A DNA stretch of 64,000 bases from Nitrososphaerota archaeon (lineage in GTDB: Archaea; Thermoproteota; Nitrososphaeria; Nitrososphaerales; JACPRH01): NCBI GenBank assembly GCA_016190055.1, contig JACPRH010000010.1, positions 1 to 64,000 on the forward strand. The letters run 5' to 3'. Within the stretch, counting starts at the first letter, position 1. Each line of letters begins with the position of its first letter. The notes beneath the pieces were generated by a model. That model worked only from the letters and a program-made list of their open reading frames with translations. It did no database searches and had not been told where the DNA came from. The position numbers and the translations under genes were made by a program. Positions 46,499 to 56,534 of the stretch are shown one piece after another.

Positions 46499-47199
46499 CT
46501 AGTAGGCTGCTCAGTCCACACGGCGCTAATCAACGCGTGATCCTTATCGAACGGGTCGAGCCTGATGAGCTGCTTGATTTTGAAGCCTGCAGCCTCAATC
46601 TTCTCTCCCTCCTCCTTGAAGACCCTGTCAGGATCTTTCAGGGCGTCAATGCTCCTCGCCTTGACAATTAGGAGAAGACTTCCTCCTCCGGAGAGATAGC
46701 GTCGACAGTTCAAAAGTGCAATCTCGGTCTGATCCGGCTGCGCAATATCGCAGTAAACCACATCCACCTTACCAAAGACTGATCGGTACCGCTCAGGCCG
46801 CCGCGCATCCTCCACTATAGGGATAACATTAAGTCGCTTCGAAGCAACCTGCTCCAGAAACTCTCTCGCGACACGCGGCGCCATCTCAACAGCGAAGACT
46901 ATCCCACTCTCACCCAGCAGATCCGACACGTGGCTCACCGTGGTCCCTGTCGAAGCGCCAAGGTACAACACCTTGACTCCCTCATAGATTGGAAGATCCT
47001 TCAGACCCTTCAACAAGGCTGCGGCAAGCTTGCTTCGAACCGGATCCCACATCCGATACTCAGCGCCATCCACCTCAATTAGCCGTTCACCGTAGACCTT
47101 AAAGCTTGGAGTCAGGTTTAGAGTAGCGAGCTTATCTTCGCCCTCGACCTTGACCCTTCTGAACCTCGCCTTGCCTACCCCAGCGCCTCTTTCTTCCAC
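46495..47199 (-). CDS. flpA: Fibrillarin-like rRNA 2'-O-methyltransferase
   Basis: Catalytic subunit of C/D box sRNPs that methylate rRNA and tRNA 2'-hydroxyls. SAM-binding LYLGASTGTTVSHVSDLLG, FAVEMAPRV, VDVVYCDIAQPDQ and the catalytic-tetrad Lys in LLLIVKARSID. Start is GTG 47199: AGGAGGTGG lies eight bases upstream, and the 234-residue product matches family length. A longer frame from 47274 would overlap the NOP5 gene by 143 bp; the true overlap is 68 bp, in another frame. Operon with NOP5. Confidence 0.93.
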   Translation of the reverse strand: MEERGAGVGKARFRRVKVEGEDKLATLNLTPSFKVYGERLIEVDGAEYRMWDPVRSKLAAALLKGLKDLPIYEGVKVLYLGASTGTTVSHVSDLLGESGIVFAVEMAPRVAREFLEQVASKRLNVIPIVEDARRPERYRSVFGKVDVVYCDIAQPDQTEIALLNCRRYLSGGGSLLLIVKARSIDALKDPDRVFKEEGEKIEAAGFKIKQLIRLDPFDKDHALISAVWTEQPTS

Positions 47200-48403
47200 C
47201 TTGCCACCTCCTTTCCCCTCCTCTTCTCTCCTCTCTTTCAAAACTAGGCCTTTCCGTCGGTGCGGGCGCCTCACTGTACTTCTGCCTGATTTCCTCGAAC
47301 CTCTTATCCAAGTTCTCCTTCAACCCGCTCTCGCTGGTGCCGCGGTAATAGTCTATCCTAGCTGCAATCGCGATCTTTGCCGCTAACGAGCGGGCAATCT
47401 TCCCGCGCTGCCACCTTGGTGCAGTATGAACCGCCTGATGCTGGAAAATTATACCGTGCTTCGGAGGACGTGCCCCGGTGCGGAGAGCCCTGAACAACGC
47501 CTTCTCAGCTCCAAGCACCTGAATCGTGCTTGCCGGTCGCCGTGCCAACTTGTCCAGTCCACCTGCCTTAGCAATCAACCTGGCCCCGATTGTGGCGCCA
47601 GCCACGGCTGTCACGTTAGGCGCAATGTGGCTCATCGTCTGCTCAACATGCTTATTCAGGCGATCCCGTATACCGGACATCCGCACCGCCTCTTCGGCGA
47701 GATCAAGGATTCTCTGGAGATCCTCATCTCTGAGGTCGCTTCCTCTCGAACGCTCTGCAGATGAGAGTATCTTTTCAATCTTCTCAGCTGGAAAATCGAG
47801 CTTCTCCATCTCTTCCTTAGTAATGCTGTCACGGCGACCGAACTTTGCGACCAAGTTGACATAGGACTCAGGGCTATCAGTAATCCTGTCGAGCTCCGGG
47901 AAGTGAAGCCCATACCACTCTCGTACACGGGCTTCAACATTATTCAGCGTCCTATCAATCTCGTCGAGGGCCTGAACGGACTGGATGACTTGAAGATCCG
48001 GTTTAGCCGCCATCTCCCTAAGCTTCAGACTCGATTGTTTCAGCGCGAAGTCACGGATAATCTTCTGAGCCTCCTCCTCATCCTTCGCCCAGCCCGCCTG
48101 AACCATCAACGCGGTCTTCCGGCTCTGCATCCGCTCAACCTCGTGATCCGAAAGAGAAGCCACTGTAAAACCTGCCTCTGCAGCGGCCTTCAGCAACGGC
48201 TCTTCATAGACTTGGAAACTGTCGAAACCCTTCTCAACCGCCTCTGAAAGAAGCGTCTTAAGCAAGGGAATCATCTCACCGGACTCGATCCGCCTGTAAA
48301 GCTGAATCGCCTCACCTTCAGGGAACCGCTTTGCTACAATAGTCTCCATCGGCTTATCAAGAATCATGACGCCTGCCTCAGTAAGAAAGAGCCGACCCTT
48401 CAA
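47132..48403 (-). CDS. nop5: NOP5/NOP56-type C/D box sRNP scaffold
   Basis: Core scaffold that binds fibrillarin and the L7Ae-bound guide RNA. 423 residues: N-terminal fibrillarin-binding domain, coiled coil (about 120-230) and Nop domain with GATIGARLIAKAGGLDKLAR and PKHGIIFQHQAVHTAPRWQRGKIARSLA (quoted as two parts: PKHGIIFQH and RGKIARSLA). The C-terminus is an Arg/Gly/Glu-rich basic tail of 40 residues whose codons also encode the N-terminus of fibrillarin. Confidence 0.93.
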   Translation of the reverse strand: MKGRLFLTEAGVMILDKPMETIVAKRFPEGEAIQLYRRIESGEMIPLLKTLLSEAVEKGFDSFQVYEEPLLKAAAEAGFTVASLSDHEVERMQSRKTALMVQAGWAKDEEEAQKIIRDFALKQSSLKLREMAAKPDLQVIQSVQALDEIDRTLNNVEARVREWYGLHFPELDRITDSPESYVNLVAKFGRRDSITKEEMEKLDFPAEKIEKILSSAERSRGSDLRDEDLQRILDLAEEAVRMSGIRDRLNKHVEQTMSHIAPNVTAVAGATIGARLIAKAGGLDKLARRPASTIQVLGAEKALFRALRTGARPPKHGIIFQHQAVHTAPRWQRGKIARSLAAKIAIAARIDYYRGTSESGLKENLDKRFEEIRQKYSEAPAPTERPSFEREERRGGERRWQGGRKRRWGRQGEVQKGQGRGRR

Positions 48404-48513
48404 AACAATCTGTCTCCGGCTAACCTGCGGCTACTCCGCATAAATCCTTACCTAAATGAACCGACAAATGTTTAAAGCGTAAAGACCTAACCCGGCGTCT
48501 AGGCTGAAACAAC

Positions 48514-49473
48514 TTGGAGCCGAGCCACAAGAAAAAGGAGTCCGAGACCAGTCTCGCAGACATCTCCTTTAACTTGGCTGGTTTCAAGATGCGGAACCCT
48601 GTGATGCTCGCTTCTGGCATCCTCGGAGTTACTCCTGACATTATCAAACGTGTTGCCGATGCAGGAGCTGGGGCGATGGTGATGAAATCTATCAGCGTTG
48701 AGCCTAGGCAGGGCTACCGGAACCCCACAATCGTTGAAGTTGAAGGCGGAGGATACGTAAACGCAGTCGGACTCTCCAACCCGGGGCTTGACGTATTCGC
48801 TGAAGAGATGCGTGGATTGAAAGAGAAACCGATACCTGTCGTCGCAAGCCTCTTCGGATCTACAGCCGAGGAGTTCAGCCACATCGTCTCAACACTTGAA
48901 TCGACCCCAGTGGACTGCTACGAACTGAACCTCTCCTGCCCCCACGTCGAGAAGGTAGGGTTGGAGGTAGGTCAAGACCCTGTGGCCGTCTCAAAGGTGG
49001 TTAAAGCAGCCAAAAAAGCCGCCTCCAGACCGGTGCTAGTCAAGATTTCACCGAACCTCACCGCCCCCGCCGAGATAGCTGCAGCAGCCGAATCCGCCGG
49101 AGCAGACGCGATCACAGCGGTGAATACGGTGCGTGCAATGGTTATCGACGTCGAGACAGGTCAACCTATCCTATCACACCGGATAGGCGGATTATCTGGC
49201 TCTGTGATCAAGCCTATTGCGGTGCGTTGTGTCTACGATGTCTCTCAACGAGTAAAGATACCAGTTATCGGATGCGGCGGAATCACCACTTGGAAAGATG
49301 CTGTCGAGTTCCTGCTGGCGGGCGCATCAGCAGTACAAGTAGGTTCGGCAGTAGGATACCGTGGACTCGGCGTGTTTAGCGAGATCACTGACGGTATCAG
49401 GAGCTATATGGCGCAGCGCGGATTGAAGAATATTGGTGAAATAATTGGTCGAGCACACAACTCCTCTGACTAA
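48514..49473 (+). CDS. pyrD: Dihydroorotate dehydrogenase, class 1B catalytic subunit
   Basis: Oxidises dihydroorotate to orotate with FMN. FKMRNPVMLASGILG, VGLSNPGLD, YELNLSCPHVEK (loop with active-site-region Cys), VKISPNLT, VIGCGGITTWKDAVEFLLAGA. 319 residues. TTG start; ATG for MRNP would be too short. Ends 29 bp inside the electron-transfer subunit gene, so both are coupled. Confidence 0.92.
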   Translation: MEPSHKKKESETSLADISFNLAGFKMRNPVMLASGILGVTPDIIKRVADAGAGAMVMKSISVEPRQGYRNPTIVEVEGGGYVNAVGLSNPGLDVFAEEMRGLKEKPIPVVASLFGSTAEEFSHIVSTLESTPVDCYELNLSCPHVEKVGLEVGQDPVAVSKVVKAAKKAASRPVLVKISPNLTAPAEIAAAAESAGADAITAVNTVRAMVIDVETGQPILSHRIGGLSGSVIKPIAVRCVYDVSQRVKIPVIGCGGITTWKDAVEFLLAGASAVQVGSAVGYRGLGVFSEITDGIRSYMAQRGLKNIGEIIGRAHNSSD

Positions 49474-50275
49474 CCGAACCAGAGTAACCACTGTCCGGAA
49501 GATACTGAGTGAGTCAGAGACTATACGGACAATTCTAATTGAGGATAAGCAGTGCTCTAAAGCTGCTCCGGGACAGTTCGCGATGCTCTGGGTGCCCGGC
49601 GTAGGAGAGTCACCGATGAGCCTATCCATAATGGATAAGCAGAGTCTCTGCGGTTTCACAGTAAAGCCTCTGGGACCAACATCAAACGCGCTCTGCAGCC
49701 TTAGAGAAGGCGACCGAGTAGGCATCCGAGGTCCCTACGGAAACAACTTCACTCCAGTCTACGGCTCATCGCTGCTCATAGGCGGAGGAACCGGTTTAGC
49801 CCCGCTTATTTCGCTCTCACAGATGCTAATCGAAAGAGGCGGTCACGTAACCCTCATCTTGGCGGCCAAGACCCGTACCGAACTCCTATTCCTAAAAGAG
49901 GCAGAGCATCTCTTTCAACCCCCACGCCACCAGCTAATAGTAGCGACAGACGACGGAAGCTACGGCTTCAAAGGCTTCGCCTCAGACTGCGTCGCAGACC
50001 TCCTGAAACGAGAAAGATACGACATGATCTACACCTGCGGGCCGGAGAAGATGATGCGAAAAATCTTCGACCTAGCTGAGGCAAAGGCTATTCCAGTGCA
50101 GGCCAGCCTCGAACGATACATGAAGTGCGGCTTCGGCCTATGCGGAAGCTGTGCAATCGGTCCCTACCTTGTCTGTGCCGACGGCCCCATATTCAACTCA
50201 AAACAGCTCAGAGAAGTCTCAAAGGAGTTCGGAGCCTTAAGGCGAGACTCATCAGGACGACCAATACCCGTCTAA
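49445..50275 (+). CDS. pyrK: Dihydroorotate dehydrogenase electron-transfer subunit
   Basis: FAD and 2Fe-2S subunit that passes electrons from the FMN of PyrD to NAD. FAD domain PMSLSIMDKQ, NAD domain LLIGGGTGLAPLISL and YTCGPEKMMRK, then the iron-sulfur motif CGFGLCGSCAIGPYLVCADGP (Cys pattern C-x4-C-x2-C-x8-C). TTG start overlapping pyrD. Confidence 0.92.
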   Translation: MVEHTTPLTNRTRVTTVRKILSESETIRTILIEDKQCSKAAPGQFAMLWVPGVGESPMSLSIMDKQSLCGFTVKPLGPTSNALCSLREGDRVGIRGPYGNNFTPVYGSSLLIGGGTGLAPLISLSQMLIERGGHVTLILAAKTRTELLFLKEAEHLFQPPRHQLIVATDDGSYGFKGFASDCVADLLKRERYDMIYTCGPEKMMRKIFDLAEAKAIPVQASLERYMKCGFGLCGSCAIGPYLVCADGPIFNSKQLREVSKEFGALRRDSSGRPIPV

Positions 50276-50371
50276 CAAATACTAAGGAAACTATAATCAA
50301 GAAAGCCTGTGAGGATCAATTCGTGAGACCTACCTTAAATAGAGCTTTCTCTGAAGCAGTGACGATCAAAT

Positions 50372-50527
50372 ATGCTTAGAGCCGTATGCCCTAAGTGTAA
50401 ACGCGGAGTTATTGTGGAAGACGATGTGAAATTAGAGCTTATCAAGGCCAGAGCAAAACCAGGAGATATGTTCCCATATCCCTGCCCTATGTGCAAGAAC
50501 CCTCACTTAGTAATTGCTACAAAATAA
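50372..50527 (+). CDS. 51-residue zinc-ribbon protein
   Basis: Tiny protein MLRAVCPKCKRGVIVEDD... with a second pair CPMC, forming one zinc ribbon with 27 residues between the knuckles. TTAAAT at 50335-50340 is the likely TATA box. Sits between pyrK and the eS30 gene, so a ribosome- or RNA-related role is possible. No family name recognised. Confidence 0.7.
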   Translation: MLRAVCPKCKRGVIVEDDVKLELIKARAKPGDMFPYPCPMCKNPHLVIATK

Positions 50528-50672
50528 CGCGTAATCACTTCTACCTGACTATGATGACACATCCAGCGCTATGGCGCCTCTTGCTTGATGCGGGTAAGCA
50601 ACCAAGAGATTTGTCGCTGTAAAGACTTTTAAACGGGTTTCAGCCCGGTTTCAATGCAGGACGTGATTAGTT

Positions 50673-50852
50673 ACGCCAACCCACGGTTCACTGACAAAAG
50701 CCGGTAAGGTTAGAGGCCAAACTCCGAAGCTAGAAGCGAGAGCGCATCGTTCGCCTATCCCCAAAGTTCGAAACCGAAAGACATACCTTAAACGATATGC
50801 TCTGAAACGGAAGCCCGGTCAAAACTGGGGCGATACCAGAGGCCGCCGCTGA
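50673..50852 (+). CDS. rps30e: Ribosomal protein eS30, apparent ACG start
   Basis: Small-subunit protein of 59 residues: (M)PTHGSLTKAGKVRGQTPKLE, then basic sequence ending KRKPGQNWGDTRGRR, a close match to archaeal/eukaryotic eS30 (HGSLxxAGKVRGQTPK). Archaeal members begin MPTHGSLT, but here the first codon is ACG (50673-50675). An in-frame TGA lies four codons before it, and no ATG, GTG or TTG is available between. GGACGTGAT lies just upstream as Shine-Dalgarno, and TTTTAAA at about 50628 is the TATA box. Confidence 0.85.
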   Translation, partial: TPTHGSLTKAGKVRGQTPKLEARAHRSPIPKVRNRKTYLKRYALKRKPGQNWGDTRGRR

Positions 50853-51009
50853 AAACCCGGTTTCAGATACTTTTTCTCCTCTTTTCTCTCCGCATCCCCT
50901 CCACTAGAATAGACTCTAGGTTTGTTAGATGCATCTGCTAGACGTAGTTCCACCTAGCCCCGCCTAATCTATCATATCTCCTTGTTTTACCGAGTTATCC
51001 GGGCTGATC

Positions 51010-51474
51010 TTACGGTGTAAGTGGCCCGATTACTGGTTCTTCATTCTTTATAGGTTCGGTGGGAATCGGGTTCTTCACTTCTATAGTATCTAGGATATCG
51101 GATCCTCTGAGCATCAATGCAGTAGATGCTAATGTTACCGCCGCGTAGAGCGCAGGTGCGGCTTCATGCATATGTATGAATAGAAGTGATGCCTCTGCAG
51201 CCAGGATAGCGCCTCCTCCCATCAGGAAGATGGATGTCATCCACATACTGTGGGACATACGTGTCTCCCCTAAGATAGAAGGTTTCACACCAGAGTACAT
51301 GCAGGTGGTGGCTGCAGTCGATAGTCCAAGCAGAAGAAGATAATCAAATCGTCCAGTGAACCTGAGGAGAAGGCTGGTTCCCATAACCAGCGCGAAGCTG
51401 CCTGAAACGATGAAAGCGGCCGCGTTCAGACGCCCTCTCCGCTGAAGAAACATTCGATAGTCTATCATACCCAA
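51010..51474 (-). CDS. Membrane protein, four or five helices
   Basis: 154 residues with hydrophobic segments at about 16-35, 42-60, 75-95 and 103-122, and a Pro/Glu-rich cytoplasmic tail ending VIGPLTP. Unknown family. Divergent promoter region with the short gap to Nre downstream on the same strand. Confidence 0.55.
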   Translation of the reverse strand: MGMIDYRMFLQRRGRLNAAAFIVSGSFALVMGTSLLLRFTGRFDYLLLLGLSTAATTCMYSGVKPSILGETRMSHSMWMTSIFLMGGGAILAAEASLLFIHMHEAAPALYAAVTLASTALMLRGSDILDTIEVKNPIPTEPIKNEEPVIGPLTP

Positions 51475-51596
51475 ACATTCACCTTATGCTGAAAGCAAAA
51501 GAAACCATGTTCGATCACTTTGACCTCCCACTCAAAGAAAGATCTGTAAAGAAGAGTAACTGCAGCTTCTCCACGTTCCGCAGTAGTAAACAGGGT

Positions 51597-52964
51597 CTAC
51601 CAGAAGTCAGATATTTTCCGTTGGAAGAATGCTTCCTTCAGCAAGGTGCTTGTCTCAATCCAGTTCTGCAAAGGTATAGTGAGAATGCTGCAGGCATATT
51701 TGATCGACGCATCGAAACTGTCGAACTTCGCGGGCTGTCCTCTGAACGCAGCTCGCACACTCTCCCTCACATTCCAAACTCCCACTGGGAGAATATACCC
51801 CGGATGTATTTCGCGAAGAATAAGTGCTGAGGCCTGCCTCCTCTCTCGGATCAGCCGCTCAACCGTTGCCAGCCGTGCGGAGTAGTAGCAGCCTCCCACA
51901 GCTGCATAGGTCTTTCGACCCCAATACGGCTCATGATCACCCATCAACACAGGGCTGCTTCCCACCTCGTTCCAGGTGGTTCCGGGGAACCACGCTTCTA
52001 TCCACTCAAACTTCCACTTCTCAGGCGAGAGAATGGCTGCGAAGATATTGTCGAGGTTCCTGAAAACGTAGACACGATACTCATCGATAGTCTCGAACTG
52101 CTTCACCTTATCCAGGATCTGTAGTGAAAGCCCGTCGTCAACAGCTGTTATGCTCCACCTAGTGGGAACAAGCTTTCTTCTGCCGCCTGTCCCGAACATC
52201 CCGAGGCTGAACGACCGCTGTATACGTGTGACAGAAACTCCTCTGGAGTAGAGATCAGCCACCGCGTCAACCGCCCGCAAATCCCTATCGTAATACGCTC
52301 TCTCAATCCGCCTATCCACTCTCAGGCTTGAAGCCTTGAACGATTTCAGCGGCGCTGAAGGCCCGAAAGGCTGAACATCTGAGCTGAGAGTTAAACGGCT
52401 ATCAGGACGTTTAGAGAAAACCACTTCGGAGTCAACCGGCTGAGACGCCATCGACAATTCCTGAAGCGAGTCCAAAAACCTTCCTCCAACCTGCGGCTCC
52501 TCAATACTGGTACGCACTTTGCCGCGAATCAACGAATACCTATAATCAATAATGTCCTCGATTTGTTTCCCAACCCACCGCTCTGGCGCATCCAGAATCT
52601 CCGTGTTCTCATAGTAAGGAGGAACCATAGGCCCAATGTACACCTTAGGATAACCCTCCCGGCCCACGAACACACCAGGCGGCGCAGCCCCCTCGATCTC
52701 CAGCGCATCGATCTTGGGCTGATGCCTCACCATCGAAATCGCCTTTGCGATAAGCGGACAGGTGCTTTTCCCGCACAGCATCTTCCCACCCTTACAGTAG
52801 AGACAGAGAGAGTCGGAGGAGCCGCTAACCACCCCGATAGACTGCACATCTGCACCCAGCTCACCGAAACGGTGACTCGGAATCACATCTATTAGGCTCG
52901 TAGTGCTTCCAGCACCATTCTTCTTCTCATCAGCCTCGGTAGAAGTCACTCCTGAAGCGCTCAC
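51597..52964 (-). CDS. nreA: DNA repair protein Nre with PCNA-binding motif
   Basis: Archaeal Nre family (455 residues), linked to DNA repair through PCNA. N-terminal zinc finger CLYCKGGKMLCGKSTCPL (C-x2-C-x7-C-x4-C, about residues 54-71), conserved VFVGREGYPKVYIGPMVPP, and the last eight residues QRKISDFW form a PIP box. Its start overlaps the stop of the rhodanese gene by four bases, so the two are translated together. Confidence 0.9.
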   Translation of the reverse strand: MSASGVTSTEADEKKNGAGSTTSLIDVIPSHRFGELGADVQSIGVVSGSSDSLCLYCKGGKMLCGKSTCPLIAKAISMVRHQPKIDALEIEGAAPPGVFVGREGYPKVYIGPMVPPYYENTEILDAPERWVGKQIEDIIDYRYSLIRGKVRTSIEEPQVGGRFLDSLQELSMASQPVDSEVVFSKRPDSRLTLSSDVQPFGPSAPLKSFKASSLRVDRRIERAYYDRDLRAVDAVADLYSRGVSVTRIQRSFSLGMFGTGGRRKLVPTRWSITAVDDGLSLQILDKVKQFETIDEYRVYVFRNLDNIFAAILSPEKWKFEWIEAWFPGTTWNEVGSSPVLMGDHEPYWGRKTYAAVGGCYYSARLATVERLIRERRQASALILREIHPGYILPVGVWNVRESVRAAFRGQPAKFDSFDASIKYACSILTIPLQNWIETSTLLKEAFFQRKISDFW

Positions 52965-53887
52965 CTCTCTATCGGGAGATCAGAACGGTTACCCCACTCC
53001 GACCAGGAACGGTTATACACTCTCACATTCGGATAGCCAAGTAAACGCAGCACGAGGTATCCGTGAGAAGCCCTGTGACCTGATTGACAGTAAACCACAA
53101 CCTCCTTATCCAGAGCCACCCCCGCGTCGCGATACATCTTCAGGAGCTTGTCCGCCGATTTGAATGTGCCATCCGGGTTCATCGCAGTAGACCACTCCAC
53201 GTTCACAGCGCCGGGTATGTGCCCACCGCGCTTCGAGTTACGAATCTCGCCTGTGTACTCCTTAGGCATCCTTACATCCAGAATCTTCACGTTAGAATCG
53301 TTGAGGTGCTGAAGCACCCAGTCAGCGCTCGCAATCCGATCCTCGTGCACAGCTACGTTGTAGATGGCTTGCTGAAACTTCGGCGCCACTTTATCGGTAG
53401 GCCTGCCATGCGTAACCCATCTTTGAAGGCCTCCGTTCAAGACGCGAACATCCCCATGCCCATAATACTCAAAGACCCAGAACGGCAGCGCTGCGTCAAG
53501 ACTATCCGACGCGTCGTAAAGCACAACTGTGGTTGCAGGCGTCACGCCGACAGCTCCCACGATATTTCCAAAATCTCCGGGTGATACGGTGCCGCTCCCC
53601 CCTCCTAAAGAGGTTTGGAGCAGTCTGTAATCGATGTTTGCTGCACCCGGTATGTGGTCTTCATCGTACTGCGCTTTAGGTCGAACGTCGATTACCCGGA
53701 CATCAGCCTTATCCCTGTTCTGCTCAAGCCAGTCCGGCTCCACTAGAATCTGAGGGTTAGCATAGCCCCCAGTAGAGTACTGAGTGGTCTGCCAATCCTT
53801 GATAGGTTGATAGTAAAGCAAGAATAACACGGCGGCTGCTCCAGCGGCCATTAAGATTGCTGTGTAGAGCATCCTTCTTCCAGTCAT
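52961..53887 (-). CDS. Membrane-anchored tandem rhodanese (thiosulfate sulfurtransferase)
   Basis: N-terminal membrane helix (residues 5-26) then two rhodanese domains outside the membrane. The first has VRVIDVRPKAQYDEDHIPGA but no catalytic Cys in its active loop (LYDASDS). The second has VKILDVRMPKEYTGEIR and the active loop YCQSGHRASH with catalytic Cys. 308 residues, the usual inactive-active tandem. Could detoxify cyanide or handle sulfane sulfur at the cell surface. Confidence 0.9.
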   Translation of the reverse strand: MTGRRMLYTAILMAAGAAAVLFLLYYQPIKDWQTTQYSTGGYANPQILVEPDWLEQNRDKADVRVIDVRPKAQYDEDHIPGAANIDYRLLQTSLGGGSGTVSPGDFGNIVGAVGVTPATTVVLYDASDSLDAALPFWVFEYYGHGDVRVLNGGLQRWVTHGRPTDKVAPKFQQAIYNVAVHEDRIASADWVLQHLNDSNVKILDVRMPKEYTGEIRNSKRGGHIPGAVNVEWSTAMNPDGTFKSADKLLKMYRDAGVALDKEVVVYCQSGHRASHGYLVLRLLGYPNVRVYNRSWSEWGNRSDLPIER

Positions 53888-53953
53888 TTGTACATCACCT
53901 GAGGGTATAGCTCTACTAAATCGTTAAATATGCAGTAATATAAACTGTTTAGT

Positions 53954-54181
53954 ATGCCAACAGCAATAATGCTGATTAACGCAGAGCTAGGCTCTGAGAG
54001 AGATCTAATCAAGGAGCTCAGGACAATCGAGAATGTCAAAGAGGTCTACGAGGTTTACGGCGTCTACGATATCGTCGTGAAAATCGAGTCAGACTCTATG
54101 GACAAGCTCAAGGACACCGCATCAAGAAAGATACGCAGCCTACAAAACGTACGTTCTACACTAACGATGATCGTCGTATAA
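53954..54181 (+). CDS. Stand-alone Lrp/AsnC ligand-binding (RAM) domain protein
   Basis: 75 residues with only the RAM domain (IMLINAELGSERDLIKELRT, VYGVYDIVVKIES) and no helix-turn-helix. Such single-domain proteins bind amino acids or modulate full-length Lrp proteins; a full-length Lrp is encoded at 8892-9347. TATA-like ATATAAAC about 15-20 nt upstream of ATG. Confidence 0.88.
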   Translation: MPTAIMLINAELGSERDLIKELRTIENVKEVYEVYGVYDIVVKIESDSMDKLKDTASRKIRSLQNVRSTLTMIVV

Positions 54182-54280
54182 CGCGCCAAATCAAGTAAAC
54201 GCGCTTCATACCTCCCTCGCTCTACGAAGGGAAGACTAATAAGGGGACAAAACTTAACATATCCTGATTGGCGTCTGTAA

Positions 54281-56449
54281 ATGAGTCAACGATCCTCTGT
54301 TCTGAAAGTACTTGAGGCCTACACCCGAGACGTTGGACGCGGTGTAGCTAGAATAGACTATGACGCAATGGATGCGCTGGACGCCTCAACAGGCGACGTA
54401 ATCGAGATTAGAGGAAAACGGAGAACAGTCGCTAAATGCCTGCCACTATACCCTTCTGACGAAGGAAGAGGCGTAATCCGCGTAGACGGATTAATTCGAA
54501 ACAATGCGGGCGTAGCCATCGGTGACACAGTTACAATAAAGAAGATCAGGGCACCATCCGCCGAGAAAGTGGTCGTAGCCCCACTTGAAGCCATTCCCCC
54601 CATAGATGAACGATACCTCGCGGATGCTCTTGAAAGCGTCCCAGTCACCAAGGGGGACAACATAATGATTCCTTACTTCGGAGGCAGACTCACCTTCCAA
54701 GTTATCGGCGTCAACCCCATTGCTGATGCCGTGCTGATCACGCAGCGCACCGTCTTCGCAATATCTGAGAAGGGTGAAGTACTACGAGGTGTACCTCAGG
54801 TAACCTACGAGGACATCGGTGGACTGAAAGACGAAATTCAAAAAGTCCGCGAAATGATCGAGCTTCCGCTTAGGCATCCGGAGATCTTTGAACGACTCGG
54901 TGTCGAGGCTCCTAAAGGTGTCCTCCTATACGGTCCTCCTGGAACAGGTAAGACACTGCTTGCAAAGGCAGTGGCGAATGAAAGCAGCGCCCACTTCATT
55001 AGCATCAGCGGGCCTGAGATCATGAGCAAGTTCTATGGAGAGTCTGAGGCTAGGCTCCGAGAAATCTTCAAGGAGGCTAAGGAGAAGGCTCCTACTATCG
55101 TTTTCATCGATGAAATAGACTCAATCGCACCTAAGCGTGAAGAGGTCACGGGAGAGGTTGAGCGCCGCGTAGTCAGCCAGCTCCTCTCTCTAATGGATGG
55201 ACTGGAAGGCCGAGGCAAAGTCATCGTCATCGCCGCAACCAACAGACCAAACGCAATCGACCCAGCGCTGAGACGACCAGGAAGATTCGACCGAGAAATC
55301 GAGATTAACGTGCCGGATAAGCGTGGACGACTAGAGATCATGCAGATCCACAGTAGACACATGCCTCTGACTGAGGATGTTGATCTCGACAAGCTTGCCT
55401 CCGTAACCCACGGCTTCGTAGGCGCAGACCTAGAGTACTTGGCTAAAGAGGCAGCTATGAAGACTCTGAGAAGAATACTCCCAGAGATGAAGCTGGATGA
55501 GAGCAAGCTGCAGCCTGAATTCCTGAACAAACTCAAGGTCACAATGTCTGACTTTGAACAGGCCCTGAAAGACGTGACCCCATCAGCCATGCGCGAGGTC
55601 TATCTTGAGACCCCGGATATCAAGTGGAGTGATATAGGTGGTCTTGAAGGCATCAAGAAGGAGCTTCAAGAGGCAGTTGAGTGGCCTATGAAGTACCCGA
55701 CGATCTACGAGAAAATCGGCTACTCGATGCCTAAAGGTGTAATGCTGCACGGTCCCTCCGGAACAGGCAAAACTCTGCTGGCCAAGGCCGTAGCGACTGA
55801 AAGTGAAGCTAACTTCATCAGCATCAGAGGCCCCGAGCTACTCTCAAAATGGGTAGGTGAATCGGAGCGAGGTGTCCGCGAAGTCTTCCGACGAGCACGT
55901 CAAGCAGCACCCTGTGTCATCTTCTTCGACGAGGTAGACGCTTTAGCACCTATACGAGGTATAAGCGGCGACAGCATGGTCACAGAAAGAGTAGTCAGTC
56001 AACTGTTAACAGAGCTCGACGGTATCAGATCACTCGCAGGCGTAATCGTATTAGCCGCGACTAACCGCATCGATATGGTAGACCCAGCTCTGCTGAGACC
56101 CGGACGCTTCGACAAACTACTATACATTCCGCTGCCTGACCGCGACTCAAGAGAACAGGTGCTCAGAATCCACACCGCTGGCAAACCCCTAGGGAAAGAC
56201 GTAGACCTTGGACGCCTCGCCGAGATGACCGACGGCTTCAGCGGCGCAGACATAGCGGCAGTAGGCAACACAGCAGTCAGCATCGTCCTCCAAAACTACA
56301 TCGCCAGCTACCCAGACCCCGAAGAAGCAACTAAACACGTCAGCGAAGCTACAGTCTCAATGAAACACTTCGAAGACGCAATAAGAAAAGTCAAATCATC
56401 CAGAGAAAGCAAACCACTCGAAAAAGCAGCAGTACCATACTACCGCTAA
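54281..56449 (+). CDS. cdc48: CDC48/VCP-like AAA ATPase
   Basis: Unfoldase of 722 residues acting with the proteasome or in remodelling complexes. N-domain (residues 1-180, double-psi barrel plus beta clam), D1 Walker [10 protein letters not shown] and Walker [12 protein letters not shown]2 Walker [10 protein letters not shown] and Walker [11 protein letters not shown], with arginine-finger regions ([40 protein letters not shown]). Both ATPase sites look active. The C-terminus ends YYR, matching the hydrophobic-tyrosine tail used for proteasome docking. Confidence 0.95.
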   Translation: MSQRSSVLKVLEAYTRDVGRGVARIDYDAMDALDASTGDVIEIRGKRRTVAKCLPLYPSDEGRGVIRVDGLIRNNAGVAIGDTVTIKKIRAPSAEKVVVAPLEAIPPIDERYLADALESVPVTKGDNIMIPYFGGRLTFQVIGVNPIADAVLITQRTVFAISEKGEVLRGVPQVTYEDIGGLKDEIQKVREMIELPLRHPEIFERLGVEAPKGVLLYGPPGTGKTLLAKAVANESSAHFISISGPEIMSKFYGESEARLREIFKEAKEKAPTIVFIDEIDSIAPKREEVTGEVERRVVSQLLSLMDGLEGRGKVIVIAATNRPNAIDPALRRPGRFDREIEINVPDKRGRLEIMQIHSRHMPLTEDVDLDKLASVTHGFVGADLEYLAKEAAMKTLRRILPEMKLDESKLQPEFLNKLKVTMSDFEQALKDVTPSAMREVYLETPDIKWSDIGGLEGIKKELQEAVEWPMKYPTIYEKIGYSMPKGVMLHGPSGTGKTLLAKAVATESEANFISIRGPELLSKWVGESERGVREVFRRARQAAPCVIFFDEVDALAPIRGISGDSMVTERVVSQLLTELDGIRSLAGVIVLAATNRIDMVDPALLRPGRFDKLLYIPLPDRDSREQVLRIHTAGKPLGKDVDLGRLAEMTDGFSGADIAAVGNTAVSIVLQNYIASYPDPEEATKHVSEATVSMKHFEDAIRKVKSSRESKPLEKAAVPYYR

Positions 56450-56534
56450 ACACAGCCGTCATTCACTCACCAAACTAATCGACCAAACCTAGCGAACAGC
56501 CTCAAAGCAACATCCTACAAGCGCACCCTTCTAC

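Noticed and set aside
55033..55590. 185-codon minus-strand frame inside cdc48
   Set aside because: Ser/Arg-rich antisense shadow of the D1 ATPase domain.
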